A stretch of DNA of 64,000 bases from Pseudomonas capsici. GTDB taxonomy: Bacteria; Pseudomonadota; Gammaproteobacteria; Pseudomonadales; Pseudomonadaceae. Below are positions 48,178 to 58,206 of this stretch, piece after piece. A program made the translations under genes and the position numbers. The notes under the pieces are model-generated. The model was not told where the DNA came from. It made no database searches and worked only from the letters and a program-made list of their open reading frames with translations. Numbering within the stretch: position 1 is the stretch's first letter; each line of letters starts with the position of its first letter. The stretch spans positions 310,001 through 374,000 of the forward strand of contig NZ_JAFGZD010000004.1 of NCBI RefSeq assembly GCF_017165765.1. The letters run 5' to 3'.

Positions 48178-49209
48178 ATGCTGAAATCATTGAAGTTCAC
48201 CGCTATCACGTTGGGCATGATGTGCGCGTCGCAAGCCATGGCCGCCGATCTGACCGTCATTTCCTTCGGTGGCGCCAACAAGGCCGCCCAGGAAAAGGCT
48301 TTCTATGCGCCTTGGGAGAAAGCAGGCAACGGCAAGATCATCGCGGGCGAGTACAACGGTGAAATGGCCAAGATCAAGACCATGGTCGACACCAAGAGCG
48401 TTTCCTGGGATCTGGTAGAGGTCGAGTCGCCGGAACTGTCTCGCGGTTGTGACGAAGACATGTTCGAAGAGCTGGACCCTGCGCTGTTCGGCAAGGCCGA
48501 GAACTACGTACCGGGCGCGCTGACCACTTGCGGCGCGGGCTTCTTCGTGTGGTCCACCGTGTTGGCTTACAACGCCGACAAGGTCAGCACGGCTCCGACC
48601 AGTTGGGTTGATTTCTGGGACACCAAGAAATTCCCGGGCAAGCGTGGCCTGCGCAAGGGCGCCAAGTACACCCTGGAATTCGCTCTGATGGCTGACGGTG
48701 TCGCGCCGAAGGACGTCTACAAGGTACTGGCCAGCAAGGACGGTCAGGACCGTGCCTTCAAGAAGCTCGATGAGCTCAAGCCAAACATTCAATGGTGGGA
48801 AGCAGGCGCTCAGCCGCCTCAGTACCTCGCTTCCGGCGACGTGGTCATGAGCTCGGCCTACAACGGTCGTATCGCTGCCGTGCAGAAAGAGAGCAACCTG
48901 AAAGTGGTCTGGACCGGCGGCGTGTATGACTTCGACGCATGGGCCATTCCAAAGGGCTCGAAAAACGTCGAAGCGGCGAAGAAGTTCATCGCTTACGTGC
49001 TGAGCCCGGAGCAGCAGAAGACCTATTCGCAGAACATTGCCTACGGCCCGGCCAACACCCAGGCGGTTGCGCTGCTGGACAAGGAAACCCTGCAGAACAT
49101 GCCGACCACTCCTGAAAACATCAAGGATCAGGTGCAGATGGACGTGACGTTCTGGACTGACAACGGCGAGTCGCTGGAGCAGCGTTTCACCGCTTGGGCA
49201 GCCAAGTAA
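48178..49209 (+). CDS. agtB: Periplasmic solute-binding protein (AgtB-like)
   Basis: The 343-residue secreted binding protein has a cleavable signal (about 1-22, ending ASQAMA-A) and the polyamine/aminovalerate binding fold (LTVISFGGANKAAQEKAFY, VWTGGVYDFDAWAIPKGSKN). It is second in the operon, after the ATPase. Confidence 0.93.
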   Translation: MLKSLKFTAITLGMMCASQAMAADLTVISFGGANKAAQEKAFYAPWEKAGNGKIIAGEYNGEMAKIKTMVDTKSVSWDLVEVESPELSRGCDEDMFEELDPALFGKAENYVPGALTTCGAGFFVWSTVLAYNADKVSTAPTSWVDFWDTKKFPGKRGLRKGAKYTLEFALMADGVAPKDVYKVLASKDGQDRAFKKLDELKPNIQWWEAGAQPPQYLASGDVVMSSAYNGRIAAVQKESNLKVVWTGGVYDFDAWAIPKGSKNVEAAKKFIAYVLSPEQQKTYSQNIAYGPANTQAVALLDKETLQNMPTTPENIKDQVQMDVTFWTDNGESLEQRFTAWAAK

Positions 49210-49233
49210 TCGCGTCAACCTGAGTTAGATCCA

Positions 49234-49261
49234 GGAGCGTTTCCGGTTCAGGAAACGCTCC
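49234..49261 (+). terminator. Hairpin between binding protein and permease genes
   Basis: GGAGCGTTTCC and GGAAACGCTCC form an 11-base perfect stem with a 6-base loop, 24 bases after the binding-protein stop. Without a U-tract it is more likely an RNA-stabilising or partially terminating hairpin that keeps permease levels below binding-protein levels. Confidence 0.7.
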
Positions 49262-49288
49262 CCTCGTTCGTAGATTTCGGAGTTCGAT

Positions 49289-50536
49289 ATGGCCACCGCC
49301 GTGCCCCTGACTGAAGGCGCCAGCCCCAACCTGAAGCAACGCCTGGCTCGTGCCGAGCGGGTCAACCGCTGGAAAGCACAGGCCCTGATCGCTCCGTTGG
49401 TCATCTTTCTGCTGCTGGTCTTTCTGGTGCCCATCGCTGCGCTGCTCTACAAGAGCGTCAGCAACCCGGAAGTCGTTGCCGCACTGCCGAGCACCGTGAT
49501 TGAAGTCGATAAATGGGACGGCAAAGGGCTTCCGCCCGAGTCGGCCTACAAGGCACTGAGCCTGGACCTGGCTGAAACCCGCAAGAATTCGACCCTGGGC
49601 GAGTTGTCCAAGCGTCTGAACATGGAACTGGCCGGTTATCGCAGCCTGCTGAGCAAGACCGCTCGCGCGCTGCCCTTCAAGACCGAGCCTGCCTCTTACA
49701 AAGATGCACTGGAAGCGCTGGACGAACGTTGGGGCGATCCCGCCTATTGGCAGGCGATTCGTCGCAATACCAGCAGCCTTACCCCTTATTACCTGCTGGC
49801 GGCCGTTGACCACCGTATCGACGATGTCGGCGAAGTGGCTGTAGCAACCCCGGACCAGGCCATTTACCTGGATATCTTCACCCGCACGTTCTGGATGGGG
49901 CTGGTCATTACCTCCATCTGCCTGGTGCTGGCCTATCCGCTGGCCTACCTGCTGGCCAGCCTCCCGGCGCGCCAGAGCAACCTGCTGATGATTCTGGTTC
50001 TGTTGCCGTTCTGGACCTCGATTTTGGTGCGGGTCGCGGCCTGGATCGTGCTGTTGCAATCGAGTGGCCTGATCAACGGGGCACTGATGGCCATGGGCAT
50101 CATCGACAAGCCCATCGAACTGGTCTTCAACCGGATCGGTGTCTATATCGCGATGGTGCATATCATGCTGCCGTTCATGATCCTGCCGATCTACAGCGTG
50201 ATGAAAAACATTTCCCCGACCTACATGCGTGCGGCCATTTCCCTGGGCTGCCATCCGTTCACCAGTTTCTGGCGCGTGTACTTCCCGCAGACCTATGCCG
50301 GGATCGGTGCCGGTTGCCTGCTGGTCTTCATTCTGTCGATCGGCTACTACATCACCCCGGCCTTGCTGGGCAGCCCGAACGACCAGATGGTCAGCTATTT
50401 CGTGGCTTTCTATACCAACACCAGCATCAACTGGGGCATGGCGACGGCACTGGGCGGCCTGCTGCTGTTGGCGACTGTCGTGCTGTACCTGATCTATAGC
50501 TGGCTGGTCGGCGCCAGCCGCCTGCGTTTGAGCTGA
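49289..50536 (+). CDS. agtC: ABC transporter permease (AgtC-like)
   Basis: The 415-residue protein has an unusual long soluble insertion (about residues 60-190) between the first membrane helix and the typical PotB-like core (five helices, with the EAA-type loop MRAAISLGCHPFTSFWRVYFPQ). Length fits the PAO1 gene at this place. Confidence 0.92.
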   Translation: MATAVPLTEGASPNLKQRLARAERVNRWKAQALIAPLVIFLLLVFLVPIAALLYKSVSNPEVVAALPSTVIEVDKWDGKGLPPESAYKALSLDLAETRKNSTLGELSKRLNMELAGYRSLLSKTARALPFKTEPASYKDALEALDERWGDPAYWQAIRRNTSSLTPYYLLAAVDHRIDDVGEVAVATPDQAIYLDIFTRTFWMGLVITSICLVLAYPLAYLLASLPARQSNLLMILVLLPFWTSILVRVAAWIVLLQSSGLINGALMAMGIIDKPIELVFNRIGVYIAMVHIMLPFMILPIYSVMKNISPTYMRAAISLGCHPFTSFWRVYFPQTYAGIGAGCLLVFILSIGYYITPALLGSPNDQMVSYFVAFYTNTSINWGMATALGGLLLLATVVLYLIYSWLVGASRLRLS

Positions 50537-50546
50537 GGAAGCCATC

Positions 50547-51371
50547 ATGCTGAATTCGTATTCGTCGCCTATCGAGCGCATCTGGTATTACGCACTGCGC
50601 ATTATTTGCGCACTGATCCTGTTGTTCCTGGTGTTGCCGGTGCTGGTCATCGTGCCGCTGTCGTTCAACTCGGGCAGCTTTCTGGTCTATCCGCTGCAAG
50701 GCTTTTCATTGCAGTGGTATCAGGACTTCTTCGGCTCCGCCGAGTGGATGCGCTCGCTGAAGAACAGCATGATCGTTGCTCCGGCTTCCACGCTGCTGGC
50801 GATGATCTTCGGCACCCTGGCCGCCATCGGCCTGACCCGTGGCGACTTCCCCGGCAAGCCGCTGGTCATGGCGCTGGTGATCTCGCCGATGGTCGTACCG
50901 ATGGTGATTGTCGGTGTCGCCAGCTATCTGTTCTTTGCACCGCTGGGACTGGGCAACAGCTACACCTCGCTGATCCTGGTTCACGCGGTGCTGGGCGTGC
51001 CGTTCGTGATCATCACTGTTTCGGCCACCTTGCAGGGCTTCAATTACAACCTGGTGCGCGCCGCCGCCAACCTCGGCGCTTCGCCGCTGACGGCGTTCCG
51101 TCGGGTGACCCTGCCGCTGATCGCGCCGGGCGTGATCTCCGGTGCGCTGTTCGCCTTCGCCACCTCGTTCGATGAAGTGGTGGTCACTCTCTTCCTCGCC
51201 GGCCCCGAACAAGCGACCCTGCCGCGCCAGATGTTCAGCGGCATCCGCGAAAACCTCAGCCCGACCATCGCCGCCGCCGCGACCTTGCTGATCGCCTTCT
51301 CGGTAGCCTTGCTGCTGGTGCTGGAATGGTTGCGCGGGCGCAGCGAGAAATTGAGGACTAAGGCGGAATAG
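50547..51371 (+). CDS. agtD: ABC transporter permease (AgtD-like)
   Basis: The 274-residue protein is a PotC-type permease with about six helices and EAA loop RAAANLGASPLTAFRRVTLP. Starts 10 bases after the first permease. Both permeases form the heterodimer of the importer. Confidence 0.93.
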   Translation: MLNSYSSPIERIWYYALRIICALILLFLVLPVLVIVPLSFNSGSFLVYPLQGFSLQWYQDFFGSAEWMRSLKNSMIVAPASTLLAMIFGTLAAIGLTRGDFPGKPLVMALVISPMVVPMVIVGVASYLFFAPLGLGNSYTSLILVHAVLGVPFVIITVSATLQGFNYNLVRAAANLGASPLTAFRRVTLPLIAPGVISGALFAFATSFDEVVVTLFLAGPEQATLPRQMFSGIRENLSPTIAAAATLLIAFSVALLLVLEWLRGRSEKLRTKAE

Positions 51372-51412
51372 GGGAGAGCGGCAAGCTTCAAGCTGTAAGC
51401 CTCAAGTCAAAA

Positions 51413-51468
51413 GCTTGTAGCTTGTAGCTTGTAGCTTGTAGCTTGTAGCTTGTAGCTTGTAGCTTGCA
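51413..51468. repeat. Heptanucleotide tandem repeat (GCTTGTA)n
   Basis: Seven perfect copies of GCTTGTA and an eighth variant (GCTTGCA) lie in a row. The flanks (AAGCTTCAAGCTGTAAGC) look like degenerate copies. It sits between the last transporter gene and rpe, 67 bases before the rpe start. Copy number may vary between strains. Confidence 0.95.
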
Positions 51469-51535
51469 GCTTCTCCTCTTGTTCCCCCTTCGCTTACAAT
51501 GCGCGCCACCGTGATTCCGCTCAAACAGGTGCGCC

Positions 51536-52206
<671 letters not shown>

Positions 52207-52210
<4 letters not shown>

Positions 52211-53025
52211 GCGGCTTCGAGCAACTGTTTGCGGGCAAGCTGCCCAGGCTGATCATGTTCGATCTCGACGGGACCCTGGTAGATTCCGGGCCCGATCTGG
52301 CCGTGGCCGTTGACAAGATGCTGCTCGAACTCGGTCGCCCGCCTGCTGGCCTCGAGTCGGTCCGGCAATGGATCGGCAATGGTGCGCCGGTACTGGTGCG
52401 TCGTGCGCTGGCCAATGACATCGACCACAGTGGCGTCGACGACGCCCTGGCCGAGCAGGCGCTGGAAATCTTCATGCAGGCTTATGCCGAAAAACACGAA
52501 TTCACCGTGGTCTATCCCGGCGTTCGTGAAACCCTGAAGTGGTTGCAGAAGATGGGGGTCGAAATGGCCCTTATCACCAACAAGCCGGAGCGCTTCGTCG
52601 CTCCGCTGCTGGATGAAATGAAGCTTGGGCGTTTCTTCCGCTGGATCATTGGTGGCGACACCATGCCACAGAAGAAACCGGACCCTGCGGCCCTGTTCTT
52701 TGTGATGAAAATGACCGGTATTCCTGCGTCCCAGTCGCTGTTCGTCGGCGATTCACGTTCCGACGTGCTGGCGGCCAGGGCGGCTGGCGTGGCCTGTGTC
52801 GGCCTGACCTATGGCTACAACCATGGCAGGCCCATCGCTGAGGAATCCCCGGCGCTGGTGATCGATGATCTGCGCAAGCTGATTCCCGGTTGCCTGGATC
52901 AGGACGCTGAGATACTGTTGCCCGATATTCAACGCCCCTCCCTCAGAGAATCCATCGTGGTGGTCACTCGCAAACTCTGGATGAAAGTCATCAAGGCCCT
53001 GGCCCGTTGGCGTTGGCGCGCCTGA
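52207..53025 (+). CDS. gph: Phosphoglycolate phosphatase
   Basis: The 272-residue HAD hydrolase has the nucleophile motif [15 protein letters not shown], motif II LITNKPE and KKPDPAAL plus [12 protein letters not shown] at the acidic motif. It clears 2-phosphoglycolate formed by DNA repair. It precedes trpE as in PAO1. Confidence 0.96.
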
Positions 53026-53096
53026 CTTGATCCCGGCCGCCTGTGCGGCACGTTTGCCTGACTGACCGTTTTTATCCTCAAACCACGAGGCTGTTC

Positions 53097-54578
53097 ATGA
53101 ACCGTGAAGAATTCCTGCGTTTGGCTGCTGCCGGCTATAACCGCATCCCGCTTGCCCACGAAACCCTGGCCGACTTCGACACGCCGCTGTCGATCTACCT
53201 GAAACTGGCCGATCAGCCGAACTCCTACCTGCTGGAGTCGGTACAGGGCGGCGAGAAATGGGGGCGCTACTCGATCATCGGCCTGCCTTGCAGTACCGTG
53301 ATGCGTGTTCATGGCCATCATGTCAGCGTGACCCATGAGGGCGTGGAAGTCGAAAGTCATGACGTCGAAGACCCGCTGGCCTTCGTCGAAGAGTTCAAGG
53401 CGCGCTACAACGTTCCGACCATTGCCGGTCTGCCACGCTTCAATGGTGGTCTGGTGGGCTACTTCGGTTATGACTGTGTGCGCTATGTGGAAAAACGTCT
53501 GGCCAACTGCCCGAATCCGGACCCGCTGGGTGTGCCGGATATCCTGCTGATGGTGTCCGATGCGGTCGTGGTATTCGATAACCTGGCGGGCAAGATGCAC
53601 GCCATCGTATTGATCGACCCGGCCCAGGAGGATGCTTATGAAAGCGGTCGGGCGCGTCTCGATGAACTGATGGACAAACTCCGTCAGCCGATCACGCCGC
53701 GTCGTGGTCTGGCACTGGACAGGCCGCCAGCCGCCGAGCCGGTGTTCCGCTCCAGCTTCACCCAGAACGATTACGAAAAGGCTGTCGACACCATCAAGCA
53801 ATATATCCTGGCCGGGGATGTGATGCAGGTCGTGCCGTCGCAACGCATGTCCATCGACTTCAAGGCCGCGCCTATCGACCTGTACCGGGCGCTGCGCTGC
53901 TTCAACCCGACGCCTTACATGTACTTCTTCAACTTCGGTGACTTCCATGTGGTCGGCAGTTCGCCGGAAGTGCTGGTGCGGGTCGAGGACAATCTGGTGA
54001 CCGTCCGCCCGATTGCCGGTACACGCCCGCGTGGAGCGACCGAAGAGGCCGACCGCGCTCTGGAAGAGGATCTGCTGTCCGACGACAAGGAAATCGCCGA
54101 GCACCTGATGCTGATCGATCTTGGTCGTAACGACACGGGCCGCGTCTCGGAAATCGGCTCGGTCAAGCTGACCGAGAAGATGGTCATCGAGCGTTATTCC
54201 AACGTGATGCACATCGTTTCCAACGTCACCGGTCAGCTGAAGAGCGGGCTGACGGCCATGGACGCCCTGCGCGCCATCCTGCCGGCTGGCACCTTGTCCG
54301 GTGCGCCCAAGATCCGCGCCATGGAAATCATCGACGAGCTGGAGCCCGTGAAGCGTGGCGTCTATGGCGGTGCGGTGGGTTACATGGCCTGGAACGGCAA
54401 TATGGACACTGCGATTGCCATTCGTACTGCGGTCATCAAGAACGGCGAACTGCATGTGCAGGCGGGCGGCGGTATCGTTGCCGACTCGGTGCCGGCGCTG
54501 GAGTGGGAAGAAACCATCAACAAGCGCCGGGCGATGTTCCGGGCCGTTGCTCTGGCCGAGCAGACGGCAGGGGGGTGA
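53097..54578 (+). CDS. trpE: Anthranilate synthase component I TrpE
   Basis: The 493-residue protein starts [22 protein letters not shown] at ATG 53097 (18 codons into the longest frame). It has the feedback site near LLES and the chorismate-binding core with [27 protein letters not shown] and the final [20 protein letters not shown]. It uses glutamine-derived ammonia from TrpG. The trpG gene is not next to it here. Confidence 0.97.
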   Translation: MNREEFLRLAAAGYNRIPLAHETLADFDTPLSIYLKLADQPNSYLLESVQGGEKWGRYSIIGLPCSTVMRVHGHHVSVTHEGVEVESHDVEDPLAFVEEFKARYNVPTIAGLPRFNGGLVGYFGYDCVRYVEKRLANCPNPDPLGVPDILLMVSDAVVVFDNLAGKMHAIVLIDPAQEDAYESGRARLDELMDKLRQPITPRRGLALDRPPAAEPVFRSSFTQNDYEKAVDTIKQYILAGDVMQVVPSQRMSIDFKAAPIDLYRALRCFNPTPYMYFFNFGDFHVVGSSPEVLVRVEDNLVTVRPIAGTRPRGATEEADRALEEDLLSDDKEIAEHLMLIDLGRNDTGRVSEIGSVKLTEKMVIERYSNVMHIVSNVTGQLKSGLTAMDALRAILPAGTLSGAPKIRAMEIIDELEPVKRGVYGGAVGYMAWNGNMDTAIAIRTAVIKNGELHVQAGGGIVADSVPALEWEETINKRRAMFRAVALAEQTAGG

Positions 54579-54608
54579 GCTTCAGGCGGTAAGCTACAGG
54601 CTTGAAGT

Positions 54609-54646
54609 GAAACGCGGTGTCTGCCTTGAGGCGGCACCGCGTTTTT
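54609..54646 (+). terminator. Intrinsic terminator of trpE
   Basis: AACGCGGTG with CACCGCGTT (outer stem) and an inner GCC / GGC closing loop are followed by TTTTT. It can work in both directions between convergent trpE and the symporter gene. Confidence 0.85.
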
Positions 54647-54648
54647 GT

Positions 54649-55677
54649 TCATGCAGCCCGGGCTTCTTCCAGGGCTTCGGCGGACAGTTGCTGGTTGTGG
54701 CGGTTGGCGTAGTTCTCGGCCATGACCGAGCAGACGATCAACTGCATGGGGTGGTAGATCATGATCGGCAGCAGGATCAGGCCAAGACCCGGATTGGCAC
54801 CGAAGATCAAGGCTGCCATGGGCGCACCGGCGGCCAGGGATTTCTTGGTGGCGCAGAACACGGCCGCGACGCGGTCGCCATGATCGAACTTCAAGGCGCG
54901 CGCGGTGCGTGTGGTCATGAACAGAATCACGGCCAGCAGCACGGCGGTGCCGATAAAGGCGGTCAGAATCACGCTGTTGCCCTGGGCCTGCCACATGCCC
55001 GAAATCATCGAGTTGCAGAACGCGGCATACACCAGCAACAGAATCACGATCTTGTCGATCAGGTTGGTGTACTTCTTGTGCCGGGCAAAGAACTTGCCCA
55101 CCAGCGGACGCAGTAACTGGCCGATGATCAGAGGCAGCAGCAACATGCCGCACAGATCCAGCAGCGTCGAACCCAGATCGATACCGCCAGAGCCGGTGCC
55201 CACTACCAGGCTGACCAGCCAGGGCGTGATGAAAATCCCCAGCACGCTGGACAGGCTGGCGTTGAGAATTGCCGCCGGTACGTTGCCTTTGGCGCTGCCG
55301 GTCAGTGCGACCGACGACGAAATGGTGGAGGGCAGGGCGCACAGGTAGAGGAAGCCCAGCATCAACAGGGCAGGCACATACGCGCTCAGCAGCTTGTTGC
55401 CGATCAGCCAGAGAACCGGGAACACCACAAAGGTGAAGGCCTGGATCATGATGTGCAGGCGCCAGTTCCTGAGGCCGTTCCTGATCTGCTCGCTGGACAG
55501 GTTGACGCCATGCAGGAAGAACACCACGAATACGCCGACATTGATGACGTATTCGGCATGCATGCCACCGCCCGTGGCGCCGAAGTGCGGGAAGAAGTAG
55601 GCCAGAACCGTCGCCAGGACCATTCCACAGAGGAACCAGTCGGTCACGACGCGCTTGAGGTGTTTGAGTGCTTGCAT
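54649..55677 (-). CDS. Bile acid:sodium symporter family protein
   Basis: The 342-residue membrane protein has about ten hydrophobic segments and the family pattern with FFLHGVNLS, PSTISSSVALTGSAKGN and NASLSSVLGIFITPWL. Plant- and environment-associated bacteria use such proteins (YfeH-type) for organic anions rather than bile acids. An AraC regulator is divergent with an 86-base gap and is its likely controller. The substrate is unknown. Confidence 0.85.
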   Translation of the reverse strand: MQALKHLKRVVTDWFLCGMVLATVLAYFFPHFGATGGGMHAEYVINVGVFVVFFLHGVNLSSEQIRNGLRNWRLHIMIQAFTFVVFPVLWLIGNKLLSAYVPALLMLGFLYLCALPSTISSSVALTGSAKGNVPAAILNASLSSVLGIFITPWLVSLVVGTGSGGIDLGSTLLDLCGMLLLPLIIGQLLRPLVGKFFARHKKYTNLIDKIVILLLVYAAFCNSMISGMWQAQGNSVILTAFIGTAVLLAVILFMTTRTARALKFDHGDRVAAVFCATKKSLAAGAPMAALIFGANPGLGLILLPIMIYHPMQLIVCSVMAENYANRHNQQLSAEALEEARAA

Positions 55678-55763
55678 GGGATGGCTCGCGCATTCTTTGT
55701 CAAAGTGAATGTCCGCAGGCTACTCTGTTGCCTTGTAGCCGTCTTGCGACATAAGGCCATTAG

Positions 55764-56567
55764 ATGCCGACTAACGGACAAATCACTTCTCATCCTTCTA
55801 CCGGCGAGCGGCAGATACCGGTCCTGCAGGATTTGCCGCGTCCGCTGTATGCCCGTGCCGAAAGCCTGATTGCCGGGTCATGGACGCCGCCCCATCGTCA
55901 TGACTGGGTGCAGTTTTCCTATGCAATCAGTGGCGTGTTGGGCGTGCATACCGCAGAGGGCAGCTTCTTCGCGCCGCCGCAGTGGGGCGTGTGGATTCCT
56001 GCCGGGCTTGAGCATCAGGTGGTGACTTCCATGCAGGCCGAGATGCGCAGCCTGTATGTACGAACCCAGGATTCCGGTTGGGCACCGCAGCGTTGCCGGG
56101 TGCTGGAAGTGACGCCTCTGGCCCGGGAACTGATCAAGACGTTCTGCCTGCTGCCTGTGACTTACCCGGAGGATGACAGCCCTGAGGCGCGGCTGGTCCA
56201 GGTGCTGCTGGACCAGTTGGCGCAACTGCCGGAAGTGGGGTTTTCCCTGCCGTTGCCTCGGCACCCGCGGCTACTGGGCCTGTGCAATGAGCTGATCGAA
56301 AACCCTGCCCGATTGATCACGCTGCATGACTGGGCCGCACGCCTCGGCACTTCGGAGAAGACCCTGATGCGCCTGTTTCAGCGCGAAACCGGCCTGAGCT
56401 TTCGAGGCTGGCGTCAGCGGGCGAGGCTATTGTCGTCGCTCAGCGCACTGGAAGACGGCGACAGCGTGACCAACACGGCCCTGGCCTGTGGCTATGATTC
56501 CACTTCAGCTTTTATTGCGGCTTTCAAAGGGCTGTTCGGCTACACGCCTGGGGAACTGTTCAAGTAG
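55764..56567 (+). CDS. AraC family transcriptional regulator
   Basis: The 267-residue protein has a cupin sensing domain (HRHDWVQFSYAISGVLGV, FFAPPQWGVWIPAG) and two C-terminal helix-turn-helix motifs (WAARLGTSEKTLMRLFQRETGLSFRGWR). It is divergent from the symporter gene. Confidence 0.92.
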   Translation: MPTNGQITSHPSTGERQIPVLQDLPRPLYARAESLIAGSWTPPHRHDWVQFSYAISGVLGVHTAEGSFFAPPQWGVWIPAGLEHQVVTSMQAEMRSLYVRTQDSGWAPQRCRVLEVTPLARELIKTFCLLPVTYPEDDSPEARLVQVLLDQLAQLPEVGFSLPLPRHPRLLGLCNELIENPARLITLHDWAARLGTSEKTLMRLFQRETGLSFRGWRQRARLLSSLSALEDGDSVTNTALACGYDSTSAFIAAFKGLFGYTPGELFK

Positions 56568-56801
56568 ATTTCGGCATGAAACAACGCCTGATTGCTGCCT
56601 TTTCCTACAGCAAGAGTTTTTGAGTTCGTAATATCTTTCATCTCTTATGCGGCACGAAAGGTGCTTGAATCAAGGAGTTGAGGCCGTTTTCCACGAAAAC
56701 TATTCAATCCCGACAGCCATTACCCCTACTCGCTGGCGGAGGATTGCCGTATAACGGCAACAATCGCGTATCTGGCAACAAAGGACCCACAATAAAAGCT
56801 G

Positions 56802-57698
56802 ATGAAAACTCCTAAACGCATTGAACCCCTGATCGAAGACGGTCTGGTCGACGAGGTGCTGCGCCCGCTCATGAGCGGGAAAGAGGCAGCTGTTTATGTG
56901 GTGCGCTGTGGCAAGGAGCTGCGGTGTGCCAAGGTTTACAAGGAGGCGAACAAACGCAGTTTCCGTCAGGCGGCCGAGTATCAGGAAGGCCGCAAGGTAC
57001 GCAACAGCCGGCAGGCCCGGGCCATGGCCAAGGGTTCCAAGTTCGGTCGTAAAGAAGCAGAAGACGCATGGCAGAACGCCGAGGTGGCGGCCTTGTTCCG
57101 CCTGGCCAGTGCCGGTGTCAGGGTCCCCAAGCCTTTCGATTTTCTGGAAGGCGTGCTGCTCATGGAGCTGGTGGCCGACGAGTACGGCGATGCGGCACCG
57201 CGTCTGAACGATGTGGTCCTGGAGCCGGATCAGGCACGTGAATACCACGCCTTCCTGATCGAGCAGATCGTGCTGATGCTGTGTGCCGGTCTGGTGCACG
57301 GTGACCTGTCCGAGTTCAACGTGCTGCTGGGGCCGAGCGGGCCGGTGATCATCGACTTGCCTCAGGCGGTGGATGCGGCTGGCAACAACCACGCCTTCAG
57401 CATGCTGGAGCGGGATGTGGGCAACATGGCTTCCTACTTCGGACGCTTTGCGCCGGAGCTCAAGGCCACCCGATATGCCAAGGAAATGTGGTCGCATTAC
57501 GAGGCCGGCACGTTGTCACCGTCCACGGTGCTGACAGGCCAGTTCAAGGACTCGGAGCAGGCAGCTGACGTCAGGGGTGTGCTGCGCGAGATCGAAGCGG
57601 CGCGTCTGGATGAAGCCCGTCGTCAGGCTGCCCGTGCCGCCGACGATGCGCCACCGGGCAAACCCAACGAAGAACCGCCACCGCCCTGGATGCAGTAA
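56802..57698 (+). CDS. RIO-type serine/threonine protein kinase
   Basis: The 298-residue protein follows the RIO kinase pattern: LMSGKEAAVYVV (phosphate-loop-like), LLMELVADEYG hinge, LVHGDLSEFNVLLG catalytic loop and VIIDLPQAVD metal-binding motif. The C-terminal tail is rich in Ala, Arg and Pro. Bacterial RIO kinases are poorly understood. A similar gene lies near cueR in PAO1 (PA4780, as I recall). Confidence 0.85.
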   Translation: MKTPKRIEPLIEDGLVDEVLRPLMSGKEAAVYVVRCGKELRCAKVYKEANKRSFRQAAEYQEGRKVRNSRQARAMAKGSKFGRKEAEDAWQNAEVAALFRLASAGVRVPKPFDFLEGVLLMELVADEYGDAAPRLNDVVLEPDQAREYHAFLIEQIVLMLCAGLVHGDLSEFNVLLGPSGPVIIDLPQAVDAAGNNHAFSMLERDVGNMASYFGRFAPELKATRYAKEMWSHYEAGTLSPSTVLTGQFKDSEQAADVRGVLREIEAARLDEARRQAARAADDAPPGKPNEEPPPPWMQ

Positions 57699-57705
57699 TA
57701 CACAA

Positions 57706-57794
57706 GTGGGAAGCAGCTTGCTGGCGACGGATCACTGACAGCATGTTGAATAGATACTGGCTTCACTATCTGTCGCCAGCAAGCTGCCTCCCAC
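57706..57794. repeat. REPIN: inverted REP doublet
   Basis: GTGGGAAGCAGCTTGCTGGC plus GAC (57706-57728) is inverted at 57772-57794 as GTCGCCAGCAAGC / TGCCTCCCAC, with a 43-base centre. This is the same family as the single copy at 26052. It occupies the gap between two convergent genes. Confidence 0.9.
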
Positions 57795-57804
57795 GGATTG
57801 TTTT

Positions 57805-58206
57805 TCAGCCACAGCAGCCGCCCGAAGCCAGATCCTTGAGGATCGGGCAATCGGGGCGGTCGTCGCCGTGGCAGTGTTCCACCAGTTCCTGCAGGGTATC
57901 GCGCAGGCTCGCCAGTTCCTCGATCTTCTGATTCAGCTCGACGATATGCTTGTGGGCCAGCGCCTTCACATCGGCACTGGCACGCTGACGATCCTGCCAG
58001 AGGGTCAGCAGCCTGCCGACTTCCTCCAGCGAAAACCCCAGATCCCGCGAGCGCTTGATGAAGGCCAGAGTGTGCAGGTCCTCTGCGCTGTACAGCCGGT
58101 AGCCACTGTCGCTGCGGGTGGCTGCCTGCAACAGGCCGATGGACTCGTAATAGCGAATCATCTTGGCACTCAGACCGCTTTTGCTGGCCGCCTGGCCGAT
58201 GTTCAT
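57805..58206 (-). CDS. cueR: Cu(I)-responsive MerR-type regulator CueR
   Basis: The 133-residue protein has a MerR helix-turn-helix ([25 protein letters not shown]) and the copper-binding loop CHGDDRPDC (Cys-x7-Cys), with a His/Cys-rich tail (ASGGCCG). It activates copper export genes by distorting 19-bp-spacer promoters. It starts within the copA stop codon (four-base overlap). Confidence 0.95.
   Translation of the reverse strand: MNIGQAASKSGLSAKMIRYYESIGLLQAATRSDSGYRLYSAEDLHTLAFIKRSRDLGFSLEEVGRLLTLWQDRQRASADVKALAHKHIVELNQKIEELASLRDTLQELVEHCHGDDRPDCPILKDLASGGCCG

Noticed and set aside
51413..51468. CRISPR array
   Set aside because: The repeats are 7 bp and directly adjacent, without spacers. 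This is a simple tandem repeat. No other CRISPR-like array was seen in the window.
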